Below are positions 54,905-63,417 of a stretch of 64,000 nucleotides of DNA, piece after piece; the stretch's first letter is position 1, and every line of letters starts with the position of its first letter. The stretch lies in assembly GCF_014695715.1 (NCBI RefSeq), contig NZ_JACJOT010000008.1, positions 930,001-994,000 of the forward strand, read 5' to 3'. The notes under the pieces were generated by a model. The model worked only from the letters and a program-made list of their open reading frames with translations, did not search any database and had not been told where the DNA came from. The translations under genes and the position numbers were made by a program. This stretch comes from Microcoleus sp. FACHB-68 (GTDB lineage: Bacteria; Cyanobacteriota; Cyanobacteriia; Cyanobacteriales; Oscillatoriaceae).

Positions 54905-56905
54905 TTAAGCGGCTGTTGGGCGTGAATCGAGGATCACTTCGGCTACGCTGAAATCACGTTTAATTTCCAGACTGTTGAGATAGCCAATCGGGTCATCTGT
55001 ATTAAATGTGGTGCCATCAAATAGCTGGATTGAGCCGCGATTGTATTTCACATCCAGCACGCCAATTTCTCGCGCTGCGGTGCTAAATACACTCACACGG
55101 CATACCCGTTCTAGAATTTCCAACCAGTTCCGGGGGAAAGGAACGTCACCCCACCGTGCCATTTGCACCATGTGCCACAAATGTTCTGTGCGACTAGGCC
55201 GGTTCACGCCATCCCCAAAAAACAGGTGATGGGCATATTCCCGCATTGGCTGATCTAAGCTACAGGTTGCGGAGTTAGGGTCACCCATTTGGATATAAGC
55301 CACATCCGTACTCACATAATCACGTCCGGCGACGATCTGGCGCACCTCTTCGGCATTCGCTTCATCAGCACAGTATTTGCAAGCTTCCAGCAGCGCCTTA
55401 ACTAAAGCGATGTGGGTATTGGGATAGGCATTGGCCCAGTCTTCCCGAACGCCCAGCACTTTGCCAGGATGTCCAGGCCAAATTTCCAAATCTGTAGCGA
55501 CGGTAAAGCCAACCCCTTCCATTGCGGCGCGGAGGTTCCAAGGTTCCCCCATACAGAAACCGTCAATACTGCCGGCTTGCAGATCCACCACCATTTGAGC
55601 CGGCGGCAGGTTTTTTAGAGAGACATCAAGATCGGGGTCAATGCCACCGGCAGCCAACCAGTAACGCAATAGCAAATTGTGCATGGAAGAGGGATGCACG
55701 ATGCCCATTCTGTGCTGTTGAGCCGGCGACGCTTGCAGCATCTTTTTAAAGTCTGCCAAGGTATAAATTCCTTGGTCGTAGAAGCGCTTGCACAAGGTTA
55801 TCCCGTTCCCGTTGCGCGTCATGGTGAGGGAACTGACGGTGGGGACAGGCCGGTTTTCATGGCCTCCTAAGGTTAACCACAGAGGCATTCCTGAAGGCAT
55901 TTGAGCCGCATCTAAATAGCCGCCGGTGATGCCATCGCTAATTCCCCGCCAACTGGTTTCTCGCACCAAGGTCACTTCATCTAAACCGTGTTTGGCAAAG
56001 AAACCTTTTTCTTTTGCAACTGCCAAGGGGGCGCAAGCAGTTAGGGGAAGAAAGCCAATTTCTAAATTAACTTTTTCCAAGCCATGACGGGCGATTGCCG
56101 CCGTTTTTCTAGCGCGAAGTTTCTTAATACGTTTCTGTTGATTGAGGAAGTAGATCATTTCACTCCGCAAGCTGTAATAGCTGGGATGTTCTACAACTTC
56201 CATGCGCTTGCGAGGGCGGGGAATATCTACTTCTAGAATTTGACCAATTTTTGATTCCGGGCCATTCGTCAGCATCACAATTCTGTCAGACAATAGCACC
56301 GCTTCATCGACATCGTGAGTCACCATCACCGCAGTGACTTGGTTTTCCTCACAAATTTGCATTAATTTCTCTTGCAAATTGCCGCGTGTGAGTGCGTCTA
56401 AAGCGCCGAAAGGTTCATCTAGCAGCAGCAGTTTTGGACGAATTGCAAGGGCGCGGGCGATACTCACTCGCTGTTTCTGACCTCCCGATAGCATAGCCGG
56501 CTGTTTGTCAGCATGAGGTCGCAGCCCTACCATATCGATATGTTGCTCAACGATGCTGCGCTTCTCGGCTTTGGGAAGATGGCTGAAGACTTCATCAACC
56601 GCTAAGGCAATGTTTTCACGCACATTTAACCAAGGCAGCAGTGAATAATTTTGAAAGACCACCATGCGATCTGGGCCAGGGCCGGTGATTTTTTGGGATT
56701 CTAGAGTCACTAACCCATCTGTGGGTAAATCCAGGCCGGCAATTGTGTTCAAAAGCGTTGATTTGCCACAGCCGGAGTGTCCGATTAAGGAGATAAATTC
56801 TCCTTTTCTAATTTGAAGGTCGATTCCTTTCAGGGCGATGTATTTGCCCCCGCCGGATAAGTCAAAGACTTTCTCAAGTTGATCAACAGCAACAAAGACA
56901 GACAT
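54905..56905 (-). CDS. nrtC: Nitrate ABC transporter fused ATPase/regulatory protein NrtC
   Basis: A 666-residue protein. The N-terminal ~260 residues are an ABC ATPase (GHSGCGKST, SGGQKQRVS, LLLDEPFGALDAL). After a basic linker comes a ~370-residue domain homologous to the substrate-binding NrtA but without a signal peptide (IGFLPLTACAPLAVAKEKGF, GEPWNLRAAMEGVGF). In known NrtC proteins this cytoplasmic domain senses ammonium or nitrogen status and inhibits transport. The start is ATG at 56905. The frame is open to 56953 only through a repeat array. The gap to nrtB is filled by that array. Confidence 0.95.
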   Translation of the reverse strand: MSVFVAVDQLEKVFDLSGGGKYIALKGIDLQIRKGEFISLIGHSGCGKSTLLNTIAGLDLPTDGLVTLESQKITGPGPDRMVVFQNYSLLPWLNVRENIALAVDEVFSHLPKAEKRSIVEQHIDMVGLRPHADKQPAMLSGGQKQRVSIARALAIRPKLLLLDEPFGALDALTRGNLQEKLMQICEENQVTAVMVTHDVDEAVLLSDRIVMLTNGPESKIGQILEVDIPRPRKRMEVVEHPSYYSLRSEMIYFLNQQKRIKKLRARKTAAIARHGLEKVNLEIGFLPLTACAPLAVAKEKGFFAKHGLDEVTLVRETSWRGISDGITGGYLDAAQMPSGMPLWLTLGGHENRPVPTVSSLTMTRNGNGITLCKRFYDQGIYTLADFKKMLQASPAQQHRMGIVHPSSMHNLLLRYWLAAGGIDPDLDVSLKNLPPAQMVVDLQAGSIDGFCMGEPWNLRAAMEGVGFTVATDLEIWPGHPGKVLGVREDWANAYPNTHIALVKALLEACKYCADEANAEEVRQIVAGRDYVSTDVAYIQMGDPNSATCSLDQPMREYAHHLFFGDGVNRPSRTEHLWHMVQMARWGDVPFPRNWLEILERVCRVSVFSTAAREIGVLDVKYNRGSIQLFDGTTFNTDDPIGYLNSLEIKRDFSVAEVILDSRPTAA

Positions 56906-56915
56906 AGTGTTTAAA

Positions 56916-57020
56916 GATTGGGAATGGGGAATGGGGAATGGGGAATGGGGCAAGGCTGCGCCAACCTAAAGGTAGGGGCAAGGCTTCGCCAACCTAAAGG
57001 TATGGGCATTGGGAATGGGT
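56916..57020. repeat. Heptamer array with embedded modules inside the nrt operon
   Basis: GGGAATG/GGGGAAT units and two copies of a module with GCCAACCTAAAGGTA and GGGCAAGGC lie between nrtB and nrtC, where only a short spacer would be expected. The modules match those at 46181-46325 in reverse orientation. Confidence 0.85.
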
Positions 57021-57051
57021 GAAATTATAATTTTCACTCTTCCCTTGTCAC

Positions 57052-57900
57052 TTATTTACGTTCTTCTGGAACTACTTTGCTGGCGATGAAACCCATTGCT
57101 TTGTCAAGAATTAAACCCACAACTCCGACATAAACAAGCGCCACGATAATGTCACTGGTACGGCCCACGTTATAGGCGTCAAACATGAAGTAGCCAATTC
57201 CAACACCGCCGGTAATCATTTCTGCGGCCACAATTGCCAGCCAAGCTAAACCAATGCCAATTCTTAGACCTGTGAAGATGTAAGGAACCGCAGCCGGTAG
57301 AACAATTTTGAAGAAATACTTTTTCTGAGGTAAACGCAAGACTCTAGCAACGTTTTTATAATCTTGCGGAATTTGCTGCACGCCCACAACTGTATTAATT
57401 AAAATTGGCCAGAGTGAGGTGATGAAAATTACGAAAATCGCTGATGGTTCTGATTGTTTGATAGCTGCTAAGGCAATCGGTAACCAAGCAAGCGGGGGAA
57501 TGGTACGAAGGATTTGGAAAAGTGGGTCTAAAGCTTTGAAGAGAAGGGCATTAACTCCGACGATAATGCCAACTGTTATTCCCACAATCCCCGCCAAAGA
57601 GTAGCCGACTGCCACCCGTTGTAGGCTAGCCCAGATTTGCCAAAACAAGCCTTTCGCAGTGCCTTCTCGGTCAGGATAGGCAAAGGGCCAAAATATTTTT
57701 GTCCAGCTTTCTTGAAACACTTTAATTGGACCCGGCAAAGTAGACTCTGGACTGAGCGTAAATAACTGCCAGACAATTAGAAACGTTGCGAGGGCTAAAA
57801 GGGGCGGAATTAAATCAGGAGATTGCTTTTTTAAATAAGAAACTGCACTGTCAAGCAGATTTGCCTGATTCGCTTTATTACGTCTGGAGTTGACTACCAT
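57052..57900 (-). CDS. nrtB: Nitrate ABC transporter permease NrtB
   Basis: A 282-residue inner-membrane permease of the ABC nitrate/sulfonate/bicarbonate type, with about six hydrophobic segments. The EAA-like loop, where the ATPases dock, is at NTVVGVQQIPQDYKNVARVLRL. The N-terminal ~35 residues are cytoplasmic and Lys/Arg/Asn-rich, then LALATFLIVWQLF begins the first helix. It lies between nrtA and nrtC on the same strand, 123 bases after nrtA. It would form the membrane channel used by NrtC and NrtD. Confidence 0.93.
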   Translation of the reverse strand: MVVNSRRNKANQANLLDSAVSYLKKQSPDLIPPLLALATFLIVWQLFTLSPESTLPGPIKVFQESWTKIFWPFAYPDREGTAKGLFWQIWASLQRVAVGYSLAGIVGITVGIIVGVNALLFKALDPLFQILRTIPPLAWLPIALAAIKQSEPSAIFVIFITSLWPILINTVVGVQQIPQDYKNVARVLRLPQKKYFFKIVLPAAVPYIFTGLRIGIGLAWLAIVAAEMITGGVGIGYFMFDAYNVGRTSDIIVALVYVGVVGLILDKAMGFIASKVVPEERK

Positions 57901-58023
57901 TTGCTTTTCCTCTGATTGGTTGAAATACTTGACTTAACTGAAAACTACGGAACCGAGAATGCAAGAAACTCACTACAGAAGTTAGAACTTAAAAATTAAC
58001 TTAATTCTTAAGTTTTAACGTTT

Positions 58024-59373
58024 CTAAATCTTCTTAATCTTCACATTCTTCAAATAAGCCACTGGATCGGCGGGGTTAAAGGCAACACCATCAAAGAACT
58101 TCTCCACGCCTTTCGATGGATTCTTAGGAATTTCAGCAGCAGCAACGCCCATCTCCTTGGCCGCTTCCCGCCATAAATCCTCGCGGTTTACCTGCTTAAT
58201 AATTGCGTTTTTATCGGTATCCGCCGGCAGCATTCCCCAACGCATATTTTCTGTTAAAAACCACAGATCGTGACTTTGGTAAGGGTAAGAAGCTGTTCCC
58301 TTTTCCCAGTACCGCATAACGTGAGGGCTATTTTCCGCAACTGGGCGACCATCGCCGTAGTCTATCTTGCCTTTAAGCCGATCAATAATATCTTTTACGG
58401 GTACTTTTGCATACTCATCTCTTGAGAGAATCTGAGCCATTTCTTCGCGGTTTTCCATTTTGTCGCACCACTGCTGAGCTTCCATTACCGCTTTGAGAAT
58501 TGCTTTAGTTGTTTTGGGATGTTTGTCTACCCAGTCGGCGCGGAATGCGAGCGCTTTTTCTGGATGATCTTTCCAGAATTCGCCGGTAATTAAAGCGGTA
58601 TAACCAACTTTTTGATTAATGGCTCTCAGGTGCCAAGGTTCTCCAACACAGAAGCCTTGAATGTCACCTGTTTGCATATTTGAAACAAGTTGAGCGCCCG
58701 GTACAATTTGAATCACAACATCGTTTTCTGGATCGATGCCACCGGCAGCTAACCAATAGCGCAGCATAATATCGCTGGTGCCGCCTTTAAAGGTGTGGGC
58801 AAACCGCAGCGGTTTGCCGGCAGCTTTTGCTTCCTGAGCTCTCTGCTTCAATACGGAAGTATCGAGTTTAACACCTGTACCCTTAAGGCTATCAGCCACC
58901 GTAATGCCTTGCCCGTCAATGTTCAGGCGCAACGGTAAGTACATAGGAATCTTTTTATTTCCTTTGGTGACAGCACCTAATGCCATTAAGTAAGGCATCG
59001 GCGTGAGAACCATACCCGCCTCAATTCCACCGCCGGCTGGATCGAGTTCCAACTTATCTCGAACCACCGCCCAAGAGGGTTGCTTTTGTAACTTAATATC
59101 CGGCACCCCATACTTGGCAAAAAAGCCCAACTCTTGTGCAATAATCAGCGGCGCAGCATCAGTTTGACCGATAAAGCCGATATTTGCTGATTTTGTTTCC
59201 GGTACTTGTTCTGCCGGCAGAGTAAGTGCTTCTACTTTTTGGGTTCGAGTGGCTTCAGAGATAGATTCAGGAGGGTTTCCCAAACAGCCTTTGAGAAACA
59301 CAGAGCCAACAGCAGATGCTCCAGCAGTTATCAGAAATTTCCGTCGAGAATATTGAGCAGAAAAATTGGTCAT
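58024..59373 (-). CDS. nrtA: Nitrate-binding lipoprotein NrtA
   Basis: A 449-residue periplasmic binding protein that captures nitrate/nitrite for the NrtBCD transporter. The N-terminus SRRKFLITAGASAVGSVFLKGC combines a twin-arginine signal with a lipobox, so it is a membrane-anchored lipoprotein. The binding domain shows IGFIGQTDAAPLIIAQELGFF and GFCVGEPWHLRAI. It could in principle be the close relative CmpA (bicarbonate). The Lys in KDHPEKAL, where I recall CmpA having acidic residues, together with the fused NrtC, favours nitrate. It is the first gene of the reverse-strand operon. AGGAG precedes the ATG at 59373. I could not find a clear GTA-N8-TAC NtcA box upstream. Confidence 0.87.
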   Translation of the reverse strand: MTNFSAQYSRRKFLITAGASAVGSVFLKGCLGNPPESISEATRTQKVEALTLPAEQVPETKSANIGFIGQTDAAPLIIAQELGFFAKYGVPDIKLQKQPSWAVVRDKLELDPAGGGIEAGMVLTPMPYLMALGAVTKGNKKIPMYLPLRLNIDGQGITVADSLKGTGVKLDTSVLKQRAQEAKAAGKPLRFAHTFKGGTSDIMLRYWLAAGGIDPENDVVIQIVPGAQLVSNMQTGDIQGFCVGEPWHLRAINQKVGYTALITGEFWKDHPEKALAFRADWVDKHPKTTKAILKAVMEAQQWCDKMENREEMAQILSRDEYAKVPVKDIIDRLKGKIDYGDGRPVAENSPHVMRYWEKGTASYPYQSHDLWFLTENMRWGMLPADTDKNAIIKQVNREDLWREAAKEMGVAAAEIPKNPSKGVEKFFDGVAFNPADPVAYLKNVKIKKI

Positions 59374-60231
59374 AAAATCTCCTGGCGGCGGCTCTCTTTT
59401 CCTAAAATTAGGTTAAGAAAATCGTCACTTTGTGTGAGTTAACAAAGCGTACTTCACGGGTTTGACGATGGGTTGCTTAGATACTTCTGTCAGTCCTGCT
59501 TAAGTAAATTAAAGTTAAGCCAAATTTTCAGAATTTAAGCAACCATTTGTAAGAAACCTCAGGCGCTTCATCAGGCGAATTCGCTGAATTCAGCGCAAGT
59601 CATTGTTTGATATTTCGCACTTGACTATTGGCTAAATGCCGGTCAATCGCTTTTAAGCACCTTGGTGGGGTGCGTTCGCGTCGTGCGAAACATCGATTAA
59701 AAGTAAGCTTACTGCCTTTAACGCGTAATGCATAGACTTCGGAGCTGCAAAACTAAAATAAATATTAAATTGTATCCATAAGTAAATTAATAGATCTCTC
59801 AAACCCTTATAAAATAAGCTTTTTAATCTACCGGGATCAACCTATTGAAACCATTCAAAATCCCCGATAAGTAATTAGTCTTAAGGATTTTCCTGAATCT
59901 ACCCTATGAGCCTTATTGAAACCATAAGAATTTATCTATGCAAAACTGTGTTGCTCTGTTGGGCCAAAAAATCCCTTTAAATCCCCCTAGTTGAGACAAT
60001 TAAAACAATAGAGTTTTATCTATATAAATTCTCAATTCGGTCAGATACATCTTTTAAGGCGCAATGAGGAGCTGCCTCTAAGCTTGAATTCCCTATATAG
60101 CGCATGAAGACGCCAAACCCTGCCGGCTGCTAACTCAAAAAACGAGCACAGAAGCATCAGCTGCACAAGATAAGCAAAATCCTCGATTCCCGGCTTCCAG
60201 GCAATCGTTACAACTTCAAATCCAAATCTGC
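59374..60231. other. Gene-free region upstream of nrtA
   Basis: No credible gene; an 86-codon reverse frame at 60041-60301 overlaps the PEP-CTERM gene in another frame and is rejected. The nrt promoter must lie here, close to 59400-59560. Weak ~72-bp-spaced partial repeats at 59826-60000 are listed as a finding. Palindromic segments around 59600-59720 are unremarkable. Confidence 0.4.
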
Positions 60232-61101
60232 TCAAACGTTCTTCATCGTGCGTTTGGTAGCCAGCAAGCCCCCCAAACCGATTAGACTCAATATTGCACA
60301 AGGTTCTGGCACTCTAGCTGGAGGCACCCCCGCCAACAGCAATTCATAGTTCCCGTTATGCGAGAAACCATCGTCTAGCGCAAACAGCCCTGAGTTAGTT
60401 GCCCTAAAGTTATACAGATAATGAGTCTCGCCATTATAAGTAACTTTGACAATTTCACTGGCTTGCACTGTTGTGTTTGAAATCAAAGACTCTAGTGAAG
60501 CAGGAATCACACCTAATAGTAGAGATTTGGCATCATAATGACCCGCAAGCCCAATTTTAATCTCGCCGGTGATGTCATCTTGGTTTAGATAAGAAATATT
60601 AGGGTCACTAAACCGTTGCCGGCCTCCATTCACGATAAAAGAGTTATAAAGTGTACCCCCTTCCCGTGTTCCTACCAAGCTACCCAAACCGTTGGCACTC
60701 AAAGCCTCATTGAACCATCTCTTTGCCAGCGTCACGCCCCCAACTTTGCTATCCCAGTCAGCGGCGGTGAGACTGCTTAAGATAATGTCTTTTCCCCCTA
60801 TTGTGCCGGTGAGGCTGCTAACACCGGCATATTGTGCGAATTCCCCATTACTGAGTCTTTCACTACTGGAAAATAACTCGACATTTCCCCCTGGAGAACT
60901 GCTATTGCCACCTAAGATAGTTGACAATTTTGCAGAGGGTTGTATAAAGGTACTTGTCCCGTTAGAATCATAGAGCGAGTAATCACTACCGGCAACGGTT
61001 ACATTGGTGAGGCTGGCGGCGAGCACTGAGGTGCCGGAGATCGTAATCATGCCGGCCGCCAACGAAGTGCTGAGCATAAATTTTTTGACAGTTCCTGCCA
61101 T
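60232..61101 (-). CDS. PEP-CTERM sorting domain exported protein
   Basis: A 289-residue protein with a signal peptide (MLSTSLAAGMITISGTSVLAA), a ~230-residue beta-rich mature region and a C-terminal sorting signal: VPEP, then the hydrophobic segment CAILSLIGLGGLLA, then the basic end TKRTMKNV. This tripartite end is recognised by exosortase, which cuts near PEP and may hand the protein to the exopolysaccharide matrix. I chose the ATG at 61101 because GAGGAGG lies about eleven bases upstream; the earlier start at 61224 is unlikely. No exosortase gene is in the window. Its function is unknown. Confidence 0.85.
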   Translation of the reverse strand: MAGTVKKFMLSTSLAAGMITISGTSVLAASLTNVTVAGSDYSLYDSNGTSTFIQPSAKLSTILGGNSSSPGGNVELFSSSERLSNGEFAQYAGVSSLTGTIGGKDIILSSLTAADWDSKVGGVTLAKRWFNEALSANGLGSLVGTREGGTLYNSFIVNGGRQRFSDPNISYLNQDDITGEIKIGLAGHYDAKSLLLGVIPASLESLISNTTVQASEIVKVTYNGETHYLYNFRATNSGLFALDDGFSHNGNYELLLAGVPPARVPEPCAILSLIGLGGLLATKRTMKNV

Positions 61102-61496
61102 CTTGGGTGCCTCCTCAAATTTCTCTGGGCTATAGTCAGGCCGGTTCATCCTAACTGGTGAGAGATAGGATATCTGCTTTATTCCATTTGAGCGTTTAAT
61201 GTTTGAGTTTAGGTGTGATTGCACTCACATAAAATTATGATCCCGCAAACTGTGCGTTGAAAAACTTAACCCAAACTTTATCTCAAACCTATCGCTGATT
61301 TGGGCTTGCAATCCCTGATGTTTGTAGCGCGTTTAGTGGGAGCTATTTCTCTCTCACACCCTGTAGATATCATAGTTCCTTTCAACGTGACCCATAATCA
61401 AATGCGTGTTTCATTCATCAAACTTTGCGTAAAAATACATAAATACAAAGTTTGTTAGCAAATTTGCAACGCTTCTGTCTTTTTAGTTAAGAACGA
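61102..61496. other. Gene-free stretch
   Basis: No gene seen. The interval lies between two reverse-strand genes; it should hold the promoter of the PEP-CTERM gene and the end of the aminotransferase transcript. Confidence 0.4.
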
Positions 61497-62672
61497 TTAC
61501 GAGCGGACAAACTTAGCGATTCTTTCCACTGCTGCTTCCAGGATCGGCGGTTCATGGACTAAGGCAAAGCGAACATACCCTTCGCCGCCTTTCCCAAAAC
61601 CGGCACCCGGAGAGGCTGCAACGCCGGTTGTTTCTACCAGCTGCGTGCAAAATTCCATCGAATTATTTTCCCAAGGTGCCGGCAGTTTTGCCCAAACATA
61701 CATGGTTGCCGGTGGGGTTTCTACAAACCAGCCAATGCGGTGTAGTGCGGTGATAAAAGCATCCCGACGCTGGCGGAAAGTTTCTACCGTTTGCTTGACA
61801 ATATCTTGAGGGCCACTTAAAGCAGCGATCGCACCATTGAGAATTCCTAGATATTGGTTAAAATCAACCGCCGCTTTCACCTGTCGCAATGCTTGAATAA
61901 GTTGGGGGTTGCCGATGGCATAACCGATGCGAAAACCGCCTAAATTGTATGACTTAGAAAGGGTGAAGAATTCTATAGAAACCGTTTTATCCGGGTCAGC
62001 TTGCAAAATAGAGGGTGGGGCTGAGCCTTCAAACACCAAGTCTACATAGGGGAAATCGTGAACCAAGACAAGGTTGTGCTGCCGGCAAAACGCTACAGCT
62101 TCTTGAAAAAACGAGAGTGGAGCGATCGCGGCGGTTGGGTTGTGGGGATAGCTGAGCACCATCATCCGCGCCTGCGCTAAAACCGGCCCTGGCACGTCCT
62201 CAAACACCGGCAAAAATCCATTTTCCGCCCGCAGTTGCATCGGGTAAATCTGCCCACTGGCTAAGTAAACACCGCCGACATGGGAGGGATAGCCCGGATC
62301 GAGCAGCAGGGCAAAATCTCCCGGATTTAAAATCGCTAAAGGCAAATGCGCCGTTCCTTCTTGAGATCCAATGAGGGAGAGCACCTCCGTTTCCGGATCA
62401 ACCGGCACGCCAAATTTCTGCGTGTACCATTTGGCGGCTGCGTGGCGAAATTTTTGAGTGCCGTGAAATAGCAAATACTGATGGGTGCTGGGATCTTTCA
62501 AAGATGCGGCGATCGTGTCGAGGACGCGATCTTCGGCAGGTAAGTCAGAAGATCCTAGAGATAAATCAATCAAATCTTGGCCGGCTGCCCTCGCCTTTGC
62601 CTTTGCCCGATCCATATCAGCAAAGACATTAGCACGGAGGGGATCTAAACGTTTCGCAAATTGCATATTCAT
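61497..62672 (-). CDS. Class I/II PLP aminotransferase
   Basis: A 391-residue fold-type-I aminotransferase with DLSLGSSDLPAED at the N-terminus, SYPHNPTAAIAPLSFF (the Asn-Pro motif), HDFPYVDLVFEG, the PLP lysine in FTLSKSYNLGGFRIG (about residue 235) and the C-terminal carboxylate-binding Arg in GYVRFALVHE. The family includes LL-diaminopimelate and aspartate/alanine aminotransferases. Relatives in cyanobacteria are often named LL-diaminopimelate aminotransferase, but the substrate cannot be decided by reading. It is transcribed in the same direction as the thioredoxin gene, 79 bases after it. Confidence 0.85.
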   Translation of the reverse strand: MNMQFAKRLDPLRANVFADMDRAKAKARAAGQDLIDLSLGSSDLPAEDRVLDTIAASLKDPSTHQYLLFHGTQKFRHAAAKWYTQKFGVPVDPETEVLSLIGSQEGTAHLPLAILNPGDFALLLDPGYPSHVGGVYLASGQIYPMQLRAENGFLPVFEDVPGPVLAQARMMVLSYPHNPTAAIAPLSFFQEAVAFCRQHNLVLVHDFPYVDLVFEGSAPPSILQADPDKTVSIEFFTLSKSYNLGGFRIGYAIGNPQLIQALRQVKAAVDFNQYLGILNGAIAALSGPQDIVKQTVETFRQRRDAFITALHRIGWFVETPPATMYVWAKLPAPWENNSMEFCTQLVETTGVAASPGAGFGKGGEGYVRFALVHEPPILEAAVERIAKFVRS

Positions 62673-62751
62673 ATATCCTTTGTTATTGGTCTTTTGTCAT
62701 TGATGCGGCTGCCTTGGCAGGACAAACGACAAAAGACTCATAACTCTATGT

Positions 62752-63075
62752 TTACAAATGAGCGTCAAGCAGACCGGCTAGTTTTTGCTGGCTGATCGCT
62801 CCTTCATAGGACTCAATCACTTCTGTCCCATTAAACAATCTCAAAGCCGGAATTCCTTCCACTTTATATTGCTTGACGGTGGCGGGATTGGGATCAACTT
62901 CCATTTTCACGACCTTGAGGCGATCGCTGTAGTTGTTGGCTGCCCAGTCCACGGACGGTGACACGAGCCGGCATGGGCCACACCAAGACGCCCAAAAGTA
63001 GACTAAAACGGGTGTTGTGGATTGCAGGACTTCGGTTTCAAACTCGGCATCGCTAATGGAAATGAGGCTGCTCAT
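62752..63075 (-). CDS. Thioredoxin
   Basis: A 107-residue thioredoxin with the active site WCGPC (Trp31, Cys32, Cys35), the preceding LVYFWAS strand and the cis-proline in GIPALRLF. It reduces protein disulfides using electrons from thioredoxin reductases. GGGAG lies six bases before the ATG at 63075; a start at 63093 is possible but adds only six residues. It reads toward the aminotransferase. No reductase gene adjoins it, so its electron donor is unknown. Confidence 0.92.
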   Translation of the reverse strand: MSSLISISDAEFETEVLQSTTPVLVYFWASWCGPCRLVSPSVDWAANNYSDRLKVVKMEVDPNPATVKQYKVEGIPALRLFNGTEVIESYEGAISQQKLAGLLDAHL

Positions 63076-63417
63076 AGCACTCCCGTTAATCAATCTGCAA
63101 CAGAATTTTACAGTTTTATTATTGTGAAGCTTTTTGTGACCTCAAGGCAAATCTGTGAACACGACAGTCAACCGAGCCGGTGAACTGACATTATCGTATC
63201 CGTTTGATGATTCTTTGCTTGTCCGCAAATTTCTCCAGCCTAAAACCTTATCCCATCCAGATTGTATCGGCCAGCACTTAGCAAACAGGCCCCGATAGAC
63301 TCCCTGAATTAATCCATCCCCTCTGCGTTCGCTCGAAATGGAACAGGTAAGAGAGTGGACGTACAGCGGTTTATCGAGACCTGGGTTGCTGGAGAAACGA
63401 GTAAGAGCCGGTGAAAC
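63076..63417. other. Gene-free stretch between thioredoxin and vipp1
   Basis: No gene could be supported. It holds the thioredoxin promoter and the vipp1 3' end. A 74-codon reverse frame at 63309-63533 overlaps vipp1 in another frame and is rejected. Confidence 0.4.

Noticed and set aside
59374-59560. NtcA binding site upstream of nrtA
   Set aside because: I looked for GTA-N8-TAC on both strands and found no clear match; only weaker GT/AC pairs with wrong spacing.
60041-60301. 86-codon reverse frame downstream of the PEP-CTERM gene
   Set aside because: Overlaps the end of a supported gene in another frame and has no family resemblance.
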